This document shows positions 33,000 through 44,846 of a stretch of DNA of 64,000 nucleotides, piece after piece. Every line of letters begins with the position of its first letter. The stretch's first letter is position 1. This stretch comes from Schistocephalus solidus. Taxonomy: Eukaryota > Platyhelminthes > Cestoda > Diphyllobothriidea > Diphyllobothriidae. The position numbers and the translations under genes were made by a program. Below the pieces are notes generated by a model. It did no database searches, had not been told where the DNA came from, and worked only from the letters and a program-made list of their open reading frames with translations. The stretch spans positions 1 through 64,000 of the forward strand of contig WEDG01000272.1 in NCBI GenBank assembly GCA_017591395.1, in the 5' to 3' direction.

Positions 33000-35900
33000 C
33001 TTTCCTCCTCACCAAAGGAACGGATGCAGGTTATGAAGCCGTTGGAACTTGCGTAACAAGGTTAAACTAGGTGACTTACACCCAGGAATGGAGCCCATTT
33101 AGCCTGTATCATAAATCTAGAGATGCAGAAGTTCGAGGAATGGTGTGTGTGCATGTTTCGACCGTTGCTCATTTCACGAGTCCAGTCCTATTGACCCCTG
33201 ATATTTGGCTTTATAAACATTAATTTAGGCAACCATCTGGTACACATTGTAGACCCATGATTTTTAAATGCGGTTTATTGAAATAAGGAGGATATGGAGC
33301 CATATTTAAACTCAAATTATGAGTGCTATGCATGTTCTTGCAGTTTAACTTTCTGATCCATGGAGTAGGCCTCTTGCAAACCAGTGGTCTGCCCACCTTT
33401 GTTCATTATTCCTCTTTCTATTGCTTCCACCTTTATTTGTAAAACCTGAAATTACTCACTTACGCCTAATATCTGAAAAATTTGTATAATAATAGACACA
33501 AAATGTGCAGGAGATTTGCCAAGTGTTTTAGACCTTTCAATTTTAATAAGCAGACTCCCAAGTTAAGCTTGAAAACCTTTTTTCCTTGAAATGAAATGTA
33601 GAAACTTTCGGACCGGAAAGACAAACAAGACCGACTTTTCGTTTTCAGTAATTTTACCCTTATTTATGGCTAACTGTGGAGTGCTATGACATCCTCTCTT
33701 AGACAACAAAAAGGCAACAGTGAGTTATTCCAACTGACAATTGGTCGTTTTCTCTGTAAGCTTGTCAGTTCTCGGATGAAGAAGTTGATCCATGGAATTC
33801 TCTCAAATTCTGTAAAATCGGGACCTCACGATGTTACCAGTGAAAGCATTTTTTACCGCTGCGGTGTGTTGACCTTCCAATCAGCATAAGATGAATTTAG
33901 TCTCCAACGATTTTGCAAGGAGATGTGGTTAACTTAATCATAAACAGATATAACCAGCATTTAAAAGAATTTTTTCTTTTAGAAAGGGATGTATTATACT
34001 CTCCAAAATTTGCCTTTAAATGATAGTGCATACAATTCTTAGAATAAAAGTTTTTAAGTATGCATGTTAAACACTTTTTTATGAAAATAAAAATCAAATC
34101 ATATTGACAAGAAACCATCCTTAAGTTGAGTGAAATATCTTATTGTTTAAACCTATGCTTAACATGTGCTTTCGGTAATTGTCTCCAACAGTTTATATAT
34201 AGGTATCTATTCTCAATACTTTGTTTTGTGGAATGCCTAAGTTTTGAGACAGCGAAACGTAAAATTTGAAGGAAATTGTGGTTTTTGGAAACATTATATC
34301 TGAGATTTGAAGATTTAAATCTGTATACCAGGAGATTTTTATCTGTTGGGCTTATAATCATAAAAGTAAATAGCGCTAGAATCTGAATGCCATAAAAGCG
34401 ACATCTGCATTTTTAAGAGCACACAGCAAGTAATAGCTAATGGCGTTTCATAAAACTCAAGTGAGTCGTCGGCTGGCAGGAAACGAATTGCAGTTATATG
34501 AAAATGAGAGGACTCATATTGAGAATTTGAAAGATAAATGGGGAATTTATTGAATTTATATGAAGTAATTTCTAGTTGAAATAAAAAAGAGAGAGATTAG
34601 GGTCATTATATTCTACGAATAAACATTTTGTCAGAAGTTTTTTGTATTTTCATTTGTCAGAGTGATTTCTTGTATGTTTTTTCCTCACGGTACCTCCTTT
34701 AACCTGTATTAAATCTTTACAATTAAATAAGAATTTTAGAGGTGCTCTCATATTCTGGATTATTTTGTTTTTGTTCCCAGAGACCCATCTGTAATTTAGA
34801 GACAACCACAATAGCAGCATAAACTAAAAAACTATATTTTTGCGGAAACGTCTTCGAGGCAGGTGGTAAGGAGGTCGATACGGTTTCTTGCTGTATGATC
34901 TTAAGCTCCATGTATTCAGGCACCCCATTTATATTGTGACACGAGGCAGCTTACGAGTGACCGTAAATTACCATTTTCCTCGAAGCGGTCTCAGATCAAA
35001 TATTCACATATTCTGCATTTAAGAATGTAAAAAAGTATAATTGAAGAATAGACTATTGCATTTTCAGTTAAATTTAATTCAAAAACCAACTTGCTATTAC
35101 ATATTTTAATAGAAGGTTCTTATGCTTTCGGAAATATGGGCACGACGCTTTCAGAAAAAAATATGATCCGTCATAAACTCCGTATGCATAATATTTTACT
35201 ATGCTTTGGGGAGGTAATGGACGCACAACACGATGATGAAAATTTCGTTTGCAAAAAATGGCTTTTTAATTTGCCTAAAGCTTATGGTTTCTATTTCCAT
35301 TATCAAGTTTTAATAGGTTGTTTAAGTATGCAGTCAGTTTCAGGTTAGTGGAATTTTTGTCGGCGGACGAAAAATGTGCACTTGACAAGTAGCCTCCTGG
35401 ATTGGCTGAAATATCTTGGGTTTCTGTTGCCCAATAGTCAATAGAACAACCCCACTTAAGTACTCTTTCCTAGTTGGATATTCTTTTTAGAATTATGGTT
35501 GCATGTACATATAATCTGTACTGTATCTTACTGTATCTTTTATATAGAACAATGCTGTAAATGCTTACTGTTACCTGTAGAACGTTCAGGATAATGTAAA
35601 GTTTGACATCAACTTTATATGAACTTGAAGTATGTTGAAGACACATTTGGTTTAAACATATGAAAAAAAAGTCTTTTAAACTTTCCGTCAGCAATTCACG
35701 CACTATCAAACTTCGAGCATTTTCAAAATTCGAGAGAAGGCTTATGAAAGCAATCTGCCTGAAGTTCAGGGTTTTACTGAAGCATTCATTGTAAGAGCTG
35801 TTTAATGATTTTTTCTACACAATGCATATGACTGAAATGGTTTAGCAAGGCCGTAATTGATGAATGTTGTATTACTGCACATAGTTGGACAGGTAAAACT

Positions 35901-36060
35901 CTATAAAGGTTCTGCATGTTGGCATCTTCACTAAATATCATTCGAGCGACAGGCGATGGTCAACAATTCGAATGATTCAAAATCACAAGTCACGGAAGAA
36001 AGAAGTAATTTAAGGCTTTACTGAAGTAAAAGAGCATACAGGCCATCCTTTCGGACGGGT
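33000..36060. other. AT-rich loop sequence without recognisable gene
   Basis: About 3 kb inside the inverted-repeat loop. Short frames (33686-33889, 35091-35348) have no recognisable domain. No internal repeats stand out. Confidence 0.45.
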
Positions 36061-36074
36061 GCCAACCGTTGAGG

Positions 36075-36314
36075 TTAGGCAGATCCCTGCGCGGTGCGCA
36101 TGTGTGCTTTGGCCACCTGCAACCAATTGGCGAAGGACGCAGCGTCGCTGGGGCTCGAGCACTCGCCTCGCATAACCTCCTGTTGCTCCAACATCGAGTC
36201 GACAGGGAGTGTGAGGCGGACAGTAACGCAGCATCCGTTAGCAGCCATGAAGGAGCAGACTATAACAGGCCCTCCTACAAATAAAGCTAAAGTTCCCAAT
36301 GGAGGAAGTTTCAT
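36075..36314 (-). CDS. Hypothetical small protein, 79 residues, possible signal anchor
   Basis: The frame opens at ATG 36314-36312 and ends at TAA 36075. The start MKLPPLGTLALFVGGPVIV is hydrophobic and could be a signal peptide or membrane anchor. The rest is mixed and ends LQVAKAHMRTAQGSA. The coding stretch is clearly GC-richer than its surroundings, the way the SFT2 gene is, which is the main reason to keep it. The frame stays open about 100 bases upstream of the ATG without another ATG, so a 5' exon is possible. I recognise no family. It could also be the edge of an unrecognised repeat. Confidence 0.35.
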   Translation of the reverse strand: MKLPPLGTLALFVGGPVIVCSFMAANGCCVTVRLTLPVDSMLEQQEVMRGECSSPSDAASFANWLQVAKAHMRTAQGSA

Positions 36315-36319
36315 TTTTT

Positions 36320-37440
36320 CTTTACGTAATGAACAGAAAACATTGTTTCCCCTACAATGCGTTCTCCCAATCGTGTGTGATATTGTGTGAAGTCCGGTAA
36401 ATACCGCATTCAAATAAAAGTTCTTTTAAAGAAACATGTATGCCTTAAGGTTGTTAGTTTTATTTAAGATAAAACATGCCAGGAATTAAATAACTAGAGT
36501 ATTTCTCAAAGAGCGGATAAATGGAGGCCGTGAATATCACTTATTCACATAGGGCTGGGTAGTGTGGGTGATGAGGAGCACTGCATGGGAAGGAGAGGCA
36601 GGAAATTTGCATGCGATTAACAGTTAAACATGATTTTGAGCTTCAAGAAGTTCTTCCTTACACACACGACTGGTTTGAATAATTTGATTGCGAACACGTC
36701 TGCTAGTAAACGCCGCCCAGCTGGTTCGGGGGTGTTGAGTAGGAGCTTGCTAATTCTATGGAGGACTAAGATTTGGCCCAGAAAATGTTCAAAAAAAACC
36801 ATATCTGTGAGAATGGTGCTTCTTCGGGGCGCCGTTTTTTGCATAGCTGGGAGTCACTTCGGGTGGGCGCCGAGAGATAACTTCCGTTCGTCAAATAGTC
36901 ATCTGCTTTTTTTCTACTGAAAATTGCGCAACCTTGATGAGCCTTCGTTTGAAAAGAGTGTGACGTGCGTGGTGTGCTGCGTTCCTCGGAACAGTATCAT
37001 ACGGTAGGTTTCGCTGACGTAAGGTTTCCCTATCAAATTGATCTAGCGCAATTAATCTCAAAGAAAATGGCCGTGCACCTTGGTGCGCGGGATGAACTAT
37101 CAGCAAATAACTAAGTAGTATATTGACAAATGAAAAAGGGCACAAAATGAAGGCTGTCAGGCTGTTAACCTGATCTCTTCAGCGTGAGCTTTGTTCGCTA
37201 GACGTTTCGAATTAATGCTCAAAACCACCATCAGAGACAACATCGGTCCGTTAGTATTTTGAGGAAACAGAAACGCCATGTCACAAACTTAACAATAGCG
37301 ACACTGATTTGTTTCCTCCACTGAAGGATTGTGAGGTCAGGTTGTTTTTAAGTAGCTGGCCCATTCAGGAACATATTTGTTGCTCAACTTCACTTAGTCA
37401 ATGGCAACGAATACCAATAATTACTTAGTGCACTATAGCA
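36320..37440. other. No recognised gene; short open frames on both strands
   Basis: Frames at 36617-36844 (minus), 36630-36920 (plus) and 36891-37145 (minus) overlap. The stretch 36700-36870 is somewhat GC-richer. I cannot assign a domain to any of them. Confidence 0.4.
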
Positions 37441-37690
37441 TACCGACAGTTCGACCGATTGGTCCGGTTACGTCCACCGTGTGCTCCATAACGTGGTGGC
37501 GCAGGGACGGTAACTTGCACGTGGGTTTGTTTAGTTGATACGGAACTTGCGCTGCAGCTTACGTACTCTCTCTCTCTCTCTTCGCTCACCCGCCTCTTTC
37601 AGGTTTCAGGACAGAGTCGAGCAGACTGCGGGCCAGACCGGACACAGGTGACGCGGCACCTACGCGTGTCGCCATGCCCCCATTTTTATA
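37440..37690 (-). repeat. GC-rich modular repeat, diverged copy
   Basis: In reverse orientation it contains the 'cgtccaccgtgtgctcc' block, a 'cagggacggtaacttgc' block, a (TC)n tract and a GGACAGAGTC block, in the order of the family elsewhere in the window. Confidence 0.6.
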
Positions 37691-38789
37691 TTTTTATTTC
37701 AGCACATCCTGAATAAGGTCTGCAGTGCCCAAACCTCGCCCCGTGTTGACATGGCACATTAACAATGCAACACGTTTAGGGAGCACGTGCTATAACACGA
37801 TAACGTGATCGCATGCTACTTTTATTATGTGGTTATGCCAGCTGCACATTTCTGAACGAAAATAAAAAAGTGGGACATGAAACAGTGTTCCAAATATTTC
37901 TGAAAACTGCAAATCATTCATTTCATAATTTAATGTCTATTATTATTCCTGATGCATAAGGTTGGAAAACCTCCGTCATCTTCAATTTGTAACTTTATGT
38001 AAGGGTATTTTTCGGCATCTTATTAGGAGTTTTTAATACAGTGCAATGTCCACTTAAACAACATAATATATGTTCGTTTATTAATGCTTTTCATAAATGA
38101 CACAACTTTGGTCATCTGCAGTGACGTTTAGGAGCTCTATATGACGTCATCTTCATAGTGCATATAAATATTCATTTTCCCTACAGGGAAAATATTCAGC
38201 ATTTAGTCATTAATCCCTACGCGCAATGGAAACTGCAATTCGAGTTCAAAACATATTCATAAATTAGGAGTTTTTAAAACCTGAAAGATACCTTTTCTTC
38301 AAGTAAAAATTTTAAAGAAGACCTAATTTTCTATCTATTGTAAGCAAAAAAATATATTATTGTATATGAAATATTTCTAGACGACCACAAAGCAACTCGT
38401 ACAAAAACCAGCATCCTGATGTCCCTGCACCACCTTACTCCTTGTTTCTAATTGGGTGCTTATTTCAAAAGCCCAGTTAACATTTAATGAGAGAGGCCAG
38501 CTACTGCAGCTTCAGTTCAGGGAACAATTTTATTTTAACCAACTTGGGGCAAAAAAATTTAACACTTTTCGCAATAGGTTATCTCAAAATTTGTTTCCAT
38601 TATGGCCTTTGACCCTCGGAAATCTGCCGTTCGTTTGCAGTCAACATGCTAACGATCTAAACTGACATTCAGTTGGCAGTTAGGTAAACACACTTCTATG
38701 AGTTCTGTTTATACATTACCCAAAAAAAATCTTTATGCGCACGTTCAAACATCATAAGTGTTTCCACATACTTCCGGACCAAGCGCGAA
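37690..38789. other. AT-rich stretch without recognisable gene
   Basis: It lies upstream of the diverged secreted-protein pseudogene and may include its former promoter. The frame at 38456-38665 is unrecognised. Confidence 0.4.
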
Positions 38790-39447
38790 ATGTTTCTTTT
38801 GTTTCTATCTGTCGTTGTTTATTTCATTTTTTGCGCCAGTGTCATTTTGTCTCCTCTGCGGCTAGCCTATTTTTAGCGTCATTAAGGCAACTTAACATTT
38901 TTTCGGCAGACAGAGCCTGTTTTGAATATATTTTGTTGCGCTGCAGGCAGCAAATTCTGTCCGAAGTCGAACATCTATGACGTATCTACATTTCTGCATT
39001 CAGGCCGGATTTTGTTTCTCTGTTGCACTACAAAAACCGTTCCACCATGGTTACTGCATTCACGTTTAGAAACAAGGTCTCGTGTTTGCGTGCCAAAAAG
39101 ATATCAAATGTCCCCAGACACGTCTGTCAATGCGGCGTCATCATAGCATGTCCTGTTTTACAAATCCACTGTGAAGTAGGATTGAGCAACCGATGATTAT
39201 CATTCATCCTGTTTAACATCAGATTCGCTTGGAAGACCAATGACGCAGATGTTTCGCAGTAAACATTTGCATGTGGAGTTGCTGGTGTGACGCCTATTCT
39301 CCCTGTTCTTCAGTAACACGGAAATCTGCGGTCCAGTTACCTTTACTCTGCGAGGACGTATAGAACCAGATAAATGAGACGTACCATGGATTGAAAAGAG
39401 CAGGAAGGAGTTGATCGAGAATATTTTGCTTGACCTATCCACTTAAA
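38790..39447 (+). pseudogene. Diverged secreted-protein family member, three exons, broken
   Basis: Exon 1 begins ATG at 38790 and encodes a hydrophobic signal-like stretch (MFLLFLSVVVYFIFCA). The likely donor is GTGTCA at about 38839. Exon 2 runs 38947-39175: it starts after GCTGCAG, encodes SKFCPKSNIYDVSTFLHSG and later DTSVN, and ends VLQIHCE, aligning with CPKQGKQDMTEFL, DTSVN and VLQIDCE of the intact gene. Intron 2 is 39176-39248, exon 3 from 39249. Exon 2 has lost 22 bases between DTSVN and the C-x-V block, shifting frame. Exon 3 has TGA codons, including one shared with arm 1. Intron positions and phases match the intact gene, which strongly supports homology. Confidence 0.7.
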
Positions 39448-41865
39448 TGTACCTACAATTTGCGTTCACCTTTTAGATTTCGGTAGCATGTTCCAGATGG
39501 ACACTGAATTTTTCCGTTCGTTAATCGTGCCTTGAACATTCTGTTCGGTTTTCCTGTAACTCCCGTTTGTTGTTTAGGGTGTTCTCTTAAATTAAGGAAG
39601 CCTGAATTTTACTCGGTCAAAAATAGCTGCTTTACTTGTGTGCATTTTTCGCATTAATTTTGGTGCCTTCATATATTCAAGTATATGTTATGTTAAACAT
39701 GAATAAAATATTATTTTAGTAACCGTTAGAAAACAAATCACGTCTCCTTTAAATTTAAGACTTGAATAAAGGATATCTTTCAGATATAAAAGATTTGGCA
39801 ATCATAATATATGTTTAAGGCCATGACATTTACATTAGAGTAGCAGTGTATATGTGCATTTGTAAATGCTCCTTGGGAATTGTAGAACAAAATCCAAATA
39901 TCGGAAAAAATTAGGAATTCCTGTATGGTAATAACTTATTGGCTTAGAGGCATGTTTATTATTTCTAACACGGAAAGCATACAGCTTGTAGGCTATTTTA
40001 AATACGAATGATGCATTTGGTTGGAGTAAAAAAATATAAAGACGTGTTTTACTAGTCACAAGGAAGAGTAATTTTATGCATATTACTTATAAAATGTTTA
40101 CATTTAAAATACTTTTAAAAATCAAAAGAAAAGCTGTGCATTACGGAAGTATTCATTTTTTACCGAATGTGGTTTTTGCAGGCGTTCAAATTGAAGTACA
40201 GTCAATGGTAGGCGTCCTAGCTAGCCTGAAACACCTGAAATTATGCTACTCGATAATTAACCTTACAATCCGAATAGTTTTTTCCCTCCTAATTGAAATT
40301 GCATCTGAGAATCGTAATTACCATTTAATGAGATCCGTTGTTTATTGTGTATTTCTCAGTGTAGCAGGCTAGAAAGGCAAAAATACTACAAACTGTCTCT
40401 TTTTCAATGCTTATGACAATGACTTGTATCTTAACGGGTTTAAAAATAATGCGCTATTTTTGTGGCAACGACTGCCATTATCACGCTTAAAACTACAGGG
40501 AACAAATAATTTTTCTAGAAATTTCTGTCGATGCAGAAGTGTTTTATTCCTCAGCCTGAATATGAAACAGTTGAAGCCTTCTAGTTAAATTATGTCAATG
40601 TATGAATATTTTTGTGATTACTCATAGTTATATAAACAGGAAGGCCGATATATCTTGCGAGATGACTTTCTAGAAAATCCCGACTGAATGTGTGTGGTGA
40701 TAGTTGAAAATTCCGCCAGGCAGCCTTCAGCGAATATCGTTTACGCTGGTCCCTCCTCGTTTAAAGCACACAGGCTGCATACTGTCTGAATCAAACAGTC
40801 TGCACAGTGAGAAACTTGGCACGGTGGCGGACGCAAGCTAAAGCCCCCGTCTATTTCAGGTCACACACATATGGCATTTTTGAGTATAATACGGCAGTAA
40901 GGTCCGATTTAGGCTCCTTGTCATCGAACGTGTGTGACATTTATCTACTGGCACATTTAAGCAAGCACTTCTACCTGATTAGTAATCAATAACGTATTCA
41001 CAAAGCTGTGCTGTTTGAAGCCCTGTCAGCTAATTTTAAATAAACACCCCTACAAATCTATACAAGTAATTCTTTTTCAATTATCTGTGTATCTTGGCAT
41101 ACGAGGCTGAAAGAGAAAGCTCTACCGGTTTCTTTTTTTATCCATCATCTCCTTGCTATGATGTCGGCTTTAGGTGCATTCGGACCCTTTATGCATTTTT
41201 CACTTGATTAACGTTCGTAAGCCTCTTTTAAATGAAGACTTATGTTCACATTTCGTCTCTATATGAGTAAGATACAAGGCTTTTAGAGCATCGCATTCAT
41301 TTCTTTATATGTCTGAGCTTTCGAATCCGTGTGGGGATTCATCATCAGAGGTAAAAACAATAAGAAAACATGAGACCAGTTTGCTTGTGACTGGGTTTTA
41401 ATTAAATGTCTGTAAAGGTTGCTGATACATGGTCTTTCTTCTGTTTTGGCGAAACTCCGTTGATATAGGTGATTTCATGCGAAACTGCTCTCAAGTAAAG
41501 CCATTTGAGTTACTGTTTAACCCACATTCCATTTTCGTTAGCAAGATCAGGGACAAGGTTCTTTTCATTTTAACGCTTTCGTCCTGAAGACTTGGCATGG
41601 AGAAATACTCTCCAACCGTCGGTTTTCCCACGCTTGTTTACTACTAAAATTTCATTAGGCTGACTAGAATATTGATGCTTAACTGGCAAGGTTCAAAATT
41701 ACGGGGCTTTCGCCTAAATTTCGGAAACCTTTGTTGGGTACCACCGCAACTATATCAACCATTTACAGCGATAAGAGCTCAACCATCTTCTTCAATATGA
41801 AGCGTTTTAGCATCATCGTCCGTCATCTCAACTGATCACACTGATTTGCACCTTTTTTTTAGAAT
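39266..41865. repeat. Large inverted repeat, arm 2
   Basis: Reverse complement of arm 1 (28470-30448). It is longer because it keeps a 364-base segment (39405-39768) and about 265 bases near 40588-40852 that arm 1 lacks. Identity is high by eye with many small differences, so the arms are not recent identical copies. Confidence 0.85.
40588..40852. other. Arm-2-specific segment of about 265 bases
   Basis: In arm 1 the equivalent bases 'tagttata' run straight into 'tatttcaggtc'. In arm 2 about 265 bases lie between, with GC-richer content towards the right. No clear terminal repeats or flanking duplication could be seen, so insertion and deletion cannot be told apart. Confidence 0.6.
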
Positions 41866-42940
41866 GAGATAGTCCACGAGCGTTTCCAGCATTCTGATGC
41901 CGTTATTAGTCTGTTTTATGTCATAGTCTCACTTTTACTCACCTACCTGTAGCAACGTTTGATAATTTCTTCTGCGTGGGAGAGAGTAAACTTTTACATT
42001 TGTCTTGATCTCCATTAAAAATTGCCGGCTACTTTTGAGGGGAATTAAACAGATCGTATTGTCAAAGAGTCGATAGTTCATTCTCATACTAATTTTCGCT
42101 TGGTGATCTAATAAAAGTGTATCCTAGTTACGCAGATTTTTGAACGTTCCCATTTTTTCAGAAATTCACTGATGAACATGGGATAACGTCCTTGGGCATA
42201 AATTCTCATCGTCAGTCCCCATCTTGGAACGGATTGACAAGTCATGTCCCAAAGACTACTTCAAATTTAACAATATTTCTTGAGTGAAATCTGAGGCTTC
42301 ATGTGAAGGACAGAAGAGCATGCCAGAAGTCACATGGAAAACGTTGAGTTAGTCCGGCCCTTTCAGTTAACGAACCTGGTGTGTTCGCTTTTATCTAATA
42401 CCTACGTTTGAAATTTGATGAACGCATTTCAGTGACTTTCCTTAAAAGATCACTCCTTTTTTCCGCCGTTTTGAGTGAGGATACGGCAGCAAAGGAATCA
42501 TGTGAAACATTTTTCCTCAAACTAGGTGTTAAGTCAATAGTATTTCAGGAATTATTAATCTGCCGTCTTCTGTCACTGTACTGAAGATTAAAATAACAGT
42601 CCTCTTCTTACTCTCGGGTCATTGCAAATTGATGGGTAAAGTGCACTGTGGTCAACACAAAAAGTAATTATGTCAACAAGACTCTCGACATGTCTATGAC
42701 CATGATTTTAACGCCTGTGACAAATAAAGGTAAGTTCAAACGTCAGGGTTCAATTTACATAAAGAAAGACACGATGAAGTGGGTTTCACTGAATACGTCA
42801 CGCAGTTAAAACGATACCGTAGGGATTCATTAAGAGGGAAATATGAAGAAGCTAAAGACAACAAAAAAATTAATGCGTGAATAACGAATTAAGATGTAAA
42901 GCTACCACGCTAAAGTCAGATTGACAACACAATTTATAAT
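41866..42940. other. No gene seen
   Basis: AT-rich sequence between the inverted-repeat arm and the Gypsy LTR. No open frame of note and no recognised repeat. Confidence 0.45.
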
Positions 42941-43383
42941 GTCCGTCAATATGGTGTCGACTCTCGTCTTCTGTATTAGACGCGAATCCAGGGAAAGATT
43001 CTTTACAGTCCAATAGAGCAGGCTCTGTAAGGGAGTCCTCCATCTCAGTCTTGTCTTGTTGCTGAGACTCATTCATATCAAGGCTAATAAAAGTAGACAA
43101 CAAAGTTATTCAATGGAAATTTATTTACAGGTATATACAGTAGACGAAACGTAGAAAAATAGAAGCGAGAGATAGTTTCTGGGAAAGAGTTCAATAATGA
43201 TAATAATAAATATGCTAGACTTCGCTGGATCAAAAGTGTTTACAGAGTAAAGGGAATATAGACAGACGGCAGATACCCTTGAAGATTGAGAGCGTTGATC
43301 AGCGGGGATTCGACTACCGCCATGGTTGCTGGAGTCTGAAAGGGATAGGAAAGTGAAATTGAAAGAGATTTAAAAACCCCGCC
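42941..43383 (-). repeat. Gypsy 3' LTR (left in window)
   Basis: It begins 'gtccgtcaatatggtgtcga' and ends 'aaaaccccgcc' on the plus strand, matching 48192-48622 throughout with scattered substitutions and small indels. On the coding strand this is the 3' LTR. Confidence 0.8.
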
Positions 43384-43899
43384 GTTTTTGCCCGTCCGTT
43401 ATGTTTCCTTGCCCCGTCATGAGTTTGGGCACTGACCTCACTTCCTACGTCAATAGTAGGTGGTGGGATAAATACTTCAATGGCTACGAGGGGAACTAGA
43501 TCTATGGATAATATGGGTAGTATCAGGTGAACTGGAGGGCAGTCAACCACGTTATGGTTTGAGTTTAGAAAGATGGTCTGTAAATGGGGTCGCCTGGGGT
43601 TGAATTGCATCCCTAATCAGGAAGTTCGAAACGAGAAAAGTGTCTAAAATTACGAAAGGGCACCGCCAGGGGTGTTGGAACTAAGAGGCTGTGCCATAGG
43701 ATGGTACCGTATTCAAGTGTGAGACTAAGTCCCCAGTTTGGAAGGGTTGTCCAGAACATGTACGGTCGTAGTTCATCTTTTGATGTGTTGAAGCCGCTTT
43801 GATAGAGGACCGGGCTGCATAATGTGCTTGTCAAATAACTTAACGGAGTTATGTGCCATATTCAGTAATAAGTATTGTGTCTGCAGTGCGTAGAGGGTT

Positions 43900-44605
43900 T
43901 AGTTAAATTACTCGGAAGGCGTAAGTCGCATCCTGTATTTAATAAATGTGGTGTAAAACCGGTAGTGGAGTGTATGGAACCCCGCTATGCAAGTAGGCGG
44001 AATGGAAGGTGGGCATCCCAATAGTTTTCATAATCTTCTTGTAGGAACGCTAGGAGTAGGTTTCTGAGAGTACGGTTGGTTCGCTTGCCTAACACATTGC
44101 CTTCTGGGTGGTATGGGTTTGTACAAGTTTTGCGGATATCTATTAGTTGACAAACTTCTCGTAATAGCCGGGAGTCGAAATTAGAACTTCAATCTGAATG
44201 AAATGACAGGGGTGCGTCCAAACGGCACACCCATTCTCGGGTTATGGTGTTTGCCATGGAGTTGGCGTCGTGGTGCAATAGGGGTATCGCTTAGACCCAA
44301 TTTAGTGAAGGAGTCTATCATGTCTAATATGTACTTGTAACCCCGTACGGATTTGGCTAATGGCCAATTATGTCTAGACCGACGCGTTCGCCTGGGAACC
44401 CAGTTATCAATGGTTGTATGGGTGCCCTTGGGGATGGGATAGGGGATTTAAACTGTAGATCACGTGTTGCAGGATTGACAAGATTGCAAGACAGACGACC
44501 GAAGGTGGCGCCACCAAAACCGCAATCGAGCTGCCAGCTCTGTTTGTTTCTGTTCTCTTTGTCCTTACTCTTTGTGGAGGTCTGTCTACACACTTTTGAC
44601 AAGCT
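43900..44605 (-). pseudogene. Gypsy integrase core remnant
   Basis: Minus-strand reading gives GERVGLDIIG (start of the integrase core), then degraded segments equivalent to 'HSDqgsNF-S', YHPEGNV and an E-R/K-T-N-R-T-L block near 44090-44130, and further FLQEDYENYWDAHLPF near 44000-44040, which matches the C-terminal part of Gypsy integrases. Frames shift several times. Confidence 0.65.
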
Positions 44606-44840
44606 AACGAGGTACTACGGGACATAACCGTTTTGTATGTTGCTCACGGTAAAAAATTATGCCCTTTTCTAGTGTAAGGTTTGGCCAATTATGGAGGAGG
44701 AGTCTTGCGCCTTGGCTGGAACCAAGCATACCTTGCGAATTTGGCTTATGTATGCCATATAGAATGTGTTGGTATATGACGGCTGTGCCTGGGTCTGTCT
44801 GCTGAGCTGAAGACCAGACCTCTTGTGTCTGTTCGTCCAC
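44606..44840 (-). pseudogene. Gypsy integrase N-terminal spacer region
   Basis: The frame contains WPNLTLEKGIIFYREQ, equivalent to the 'W..L.l.dGvL.R' segment between RNase H and the integrase zinc-binding domain. An integrase-like CQKC motif follows in another frame (about 44600). Confidence 0.55.
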
Positions 44841-44846
44841 AATAAT

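Noticed and set aside
28470..41865. Helitron, Polinton or Maverick inside the inverted repeat
   Set aside because: The arms look like terminal inverted repeats of a giant element, but no polymerase, integrase, helicase or capsid-like frame lies in the loop and the arms carry host-gene sequence, so a duplication-inversion is simpler.
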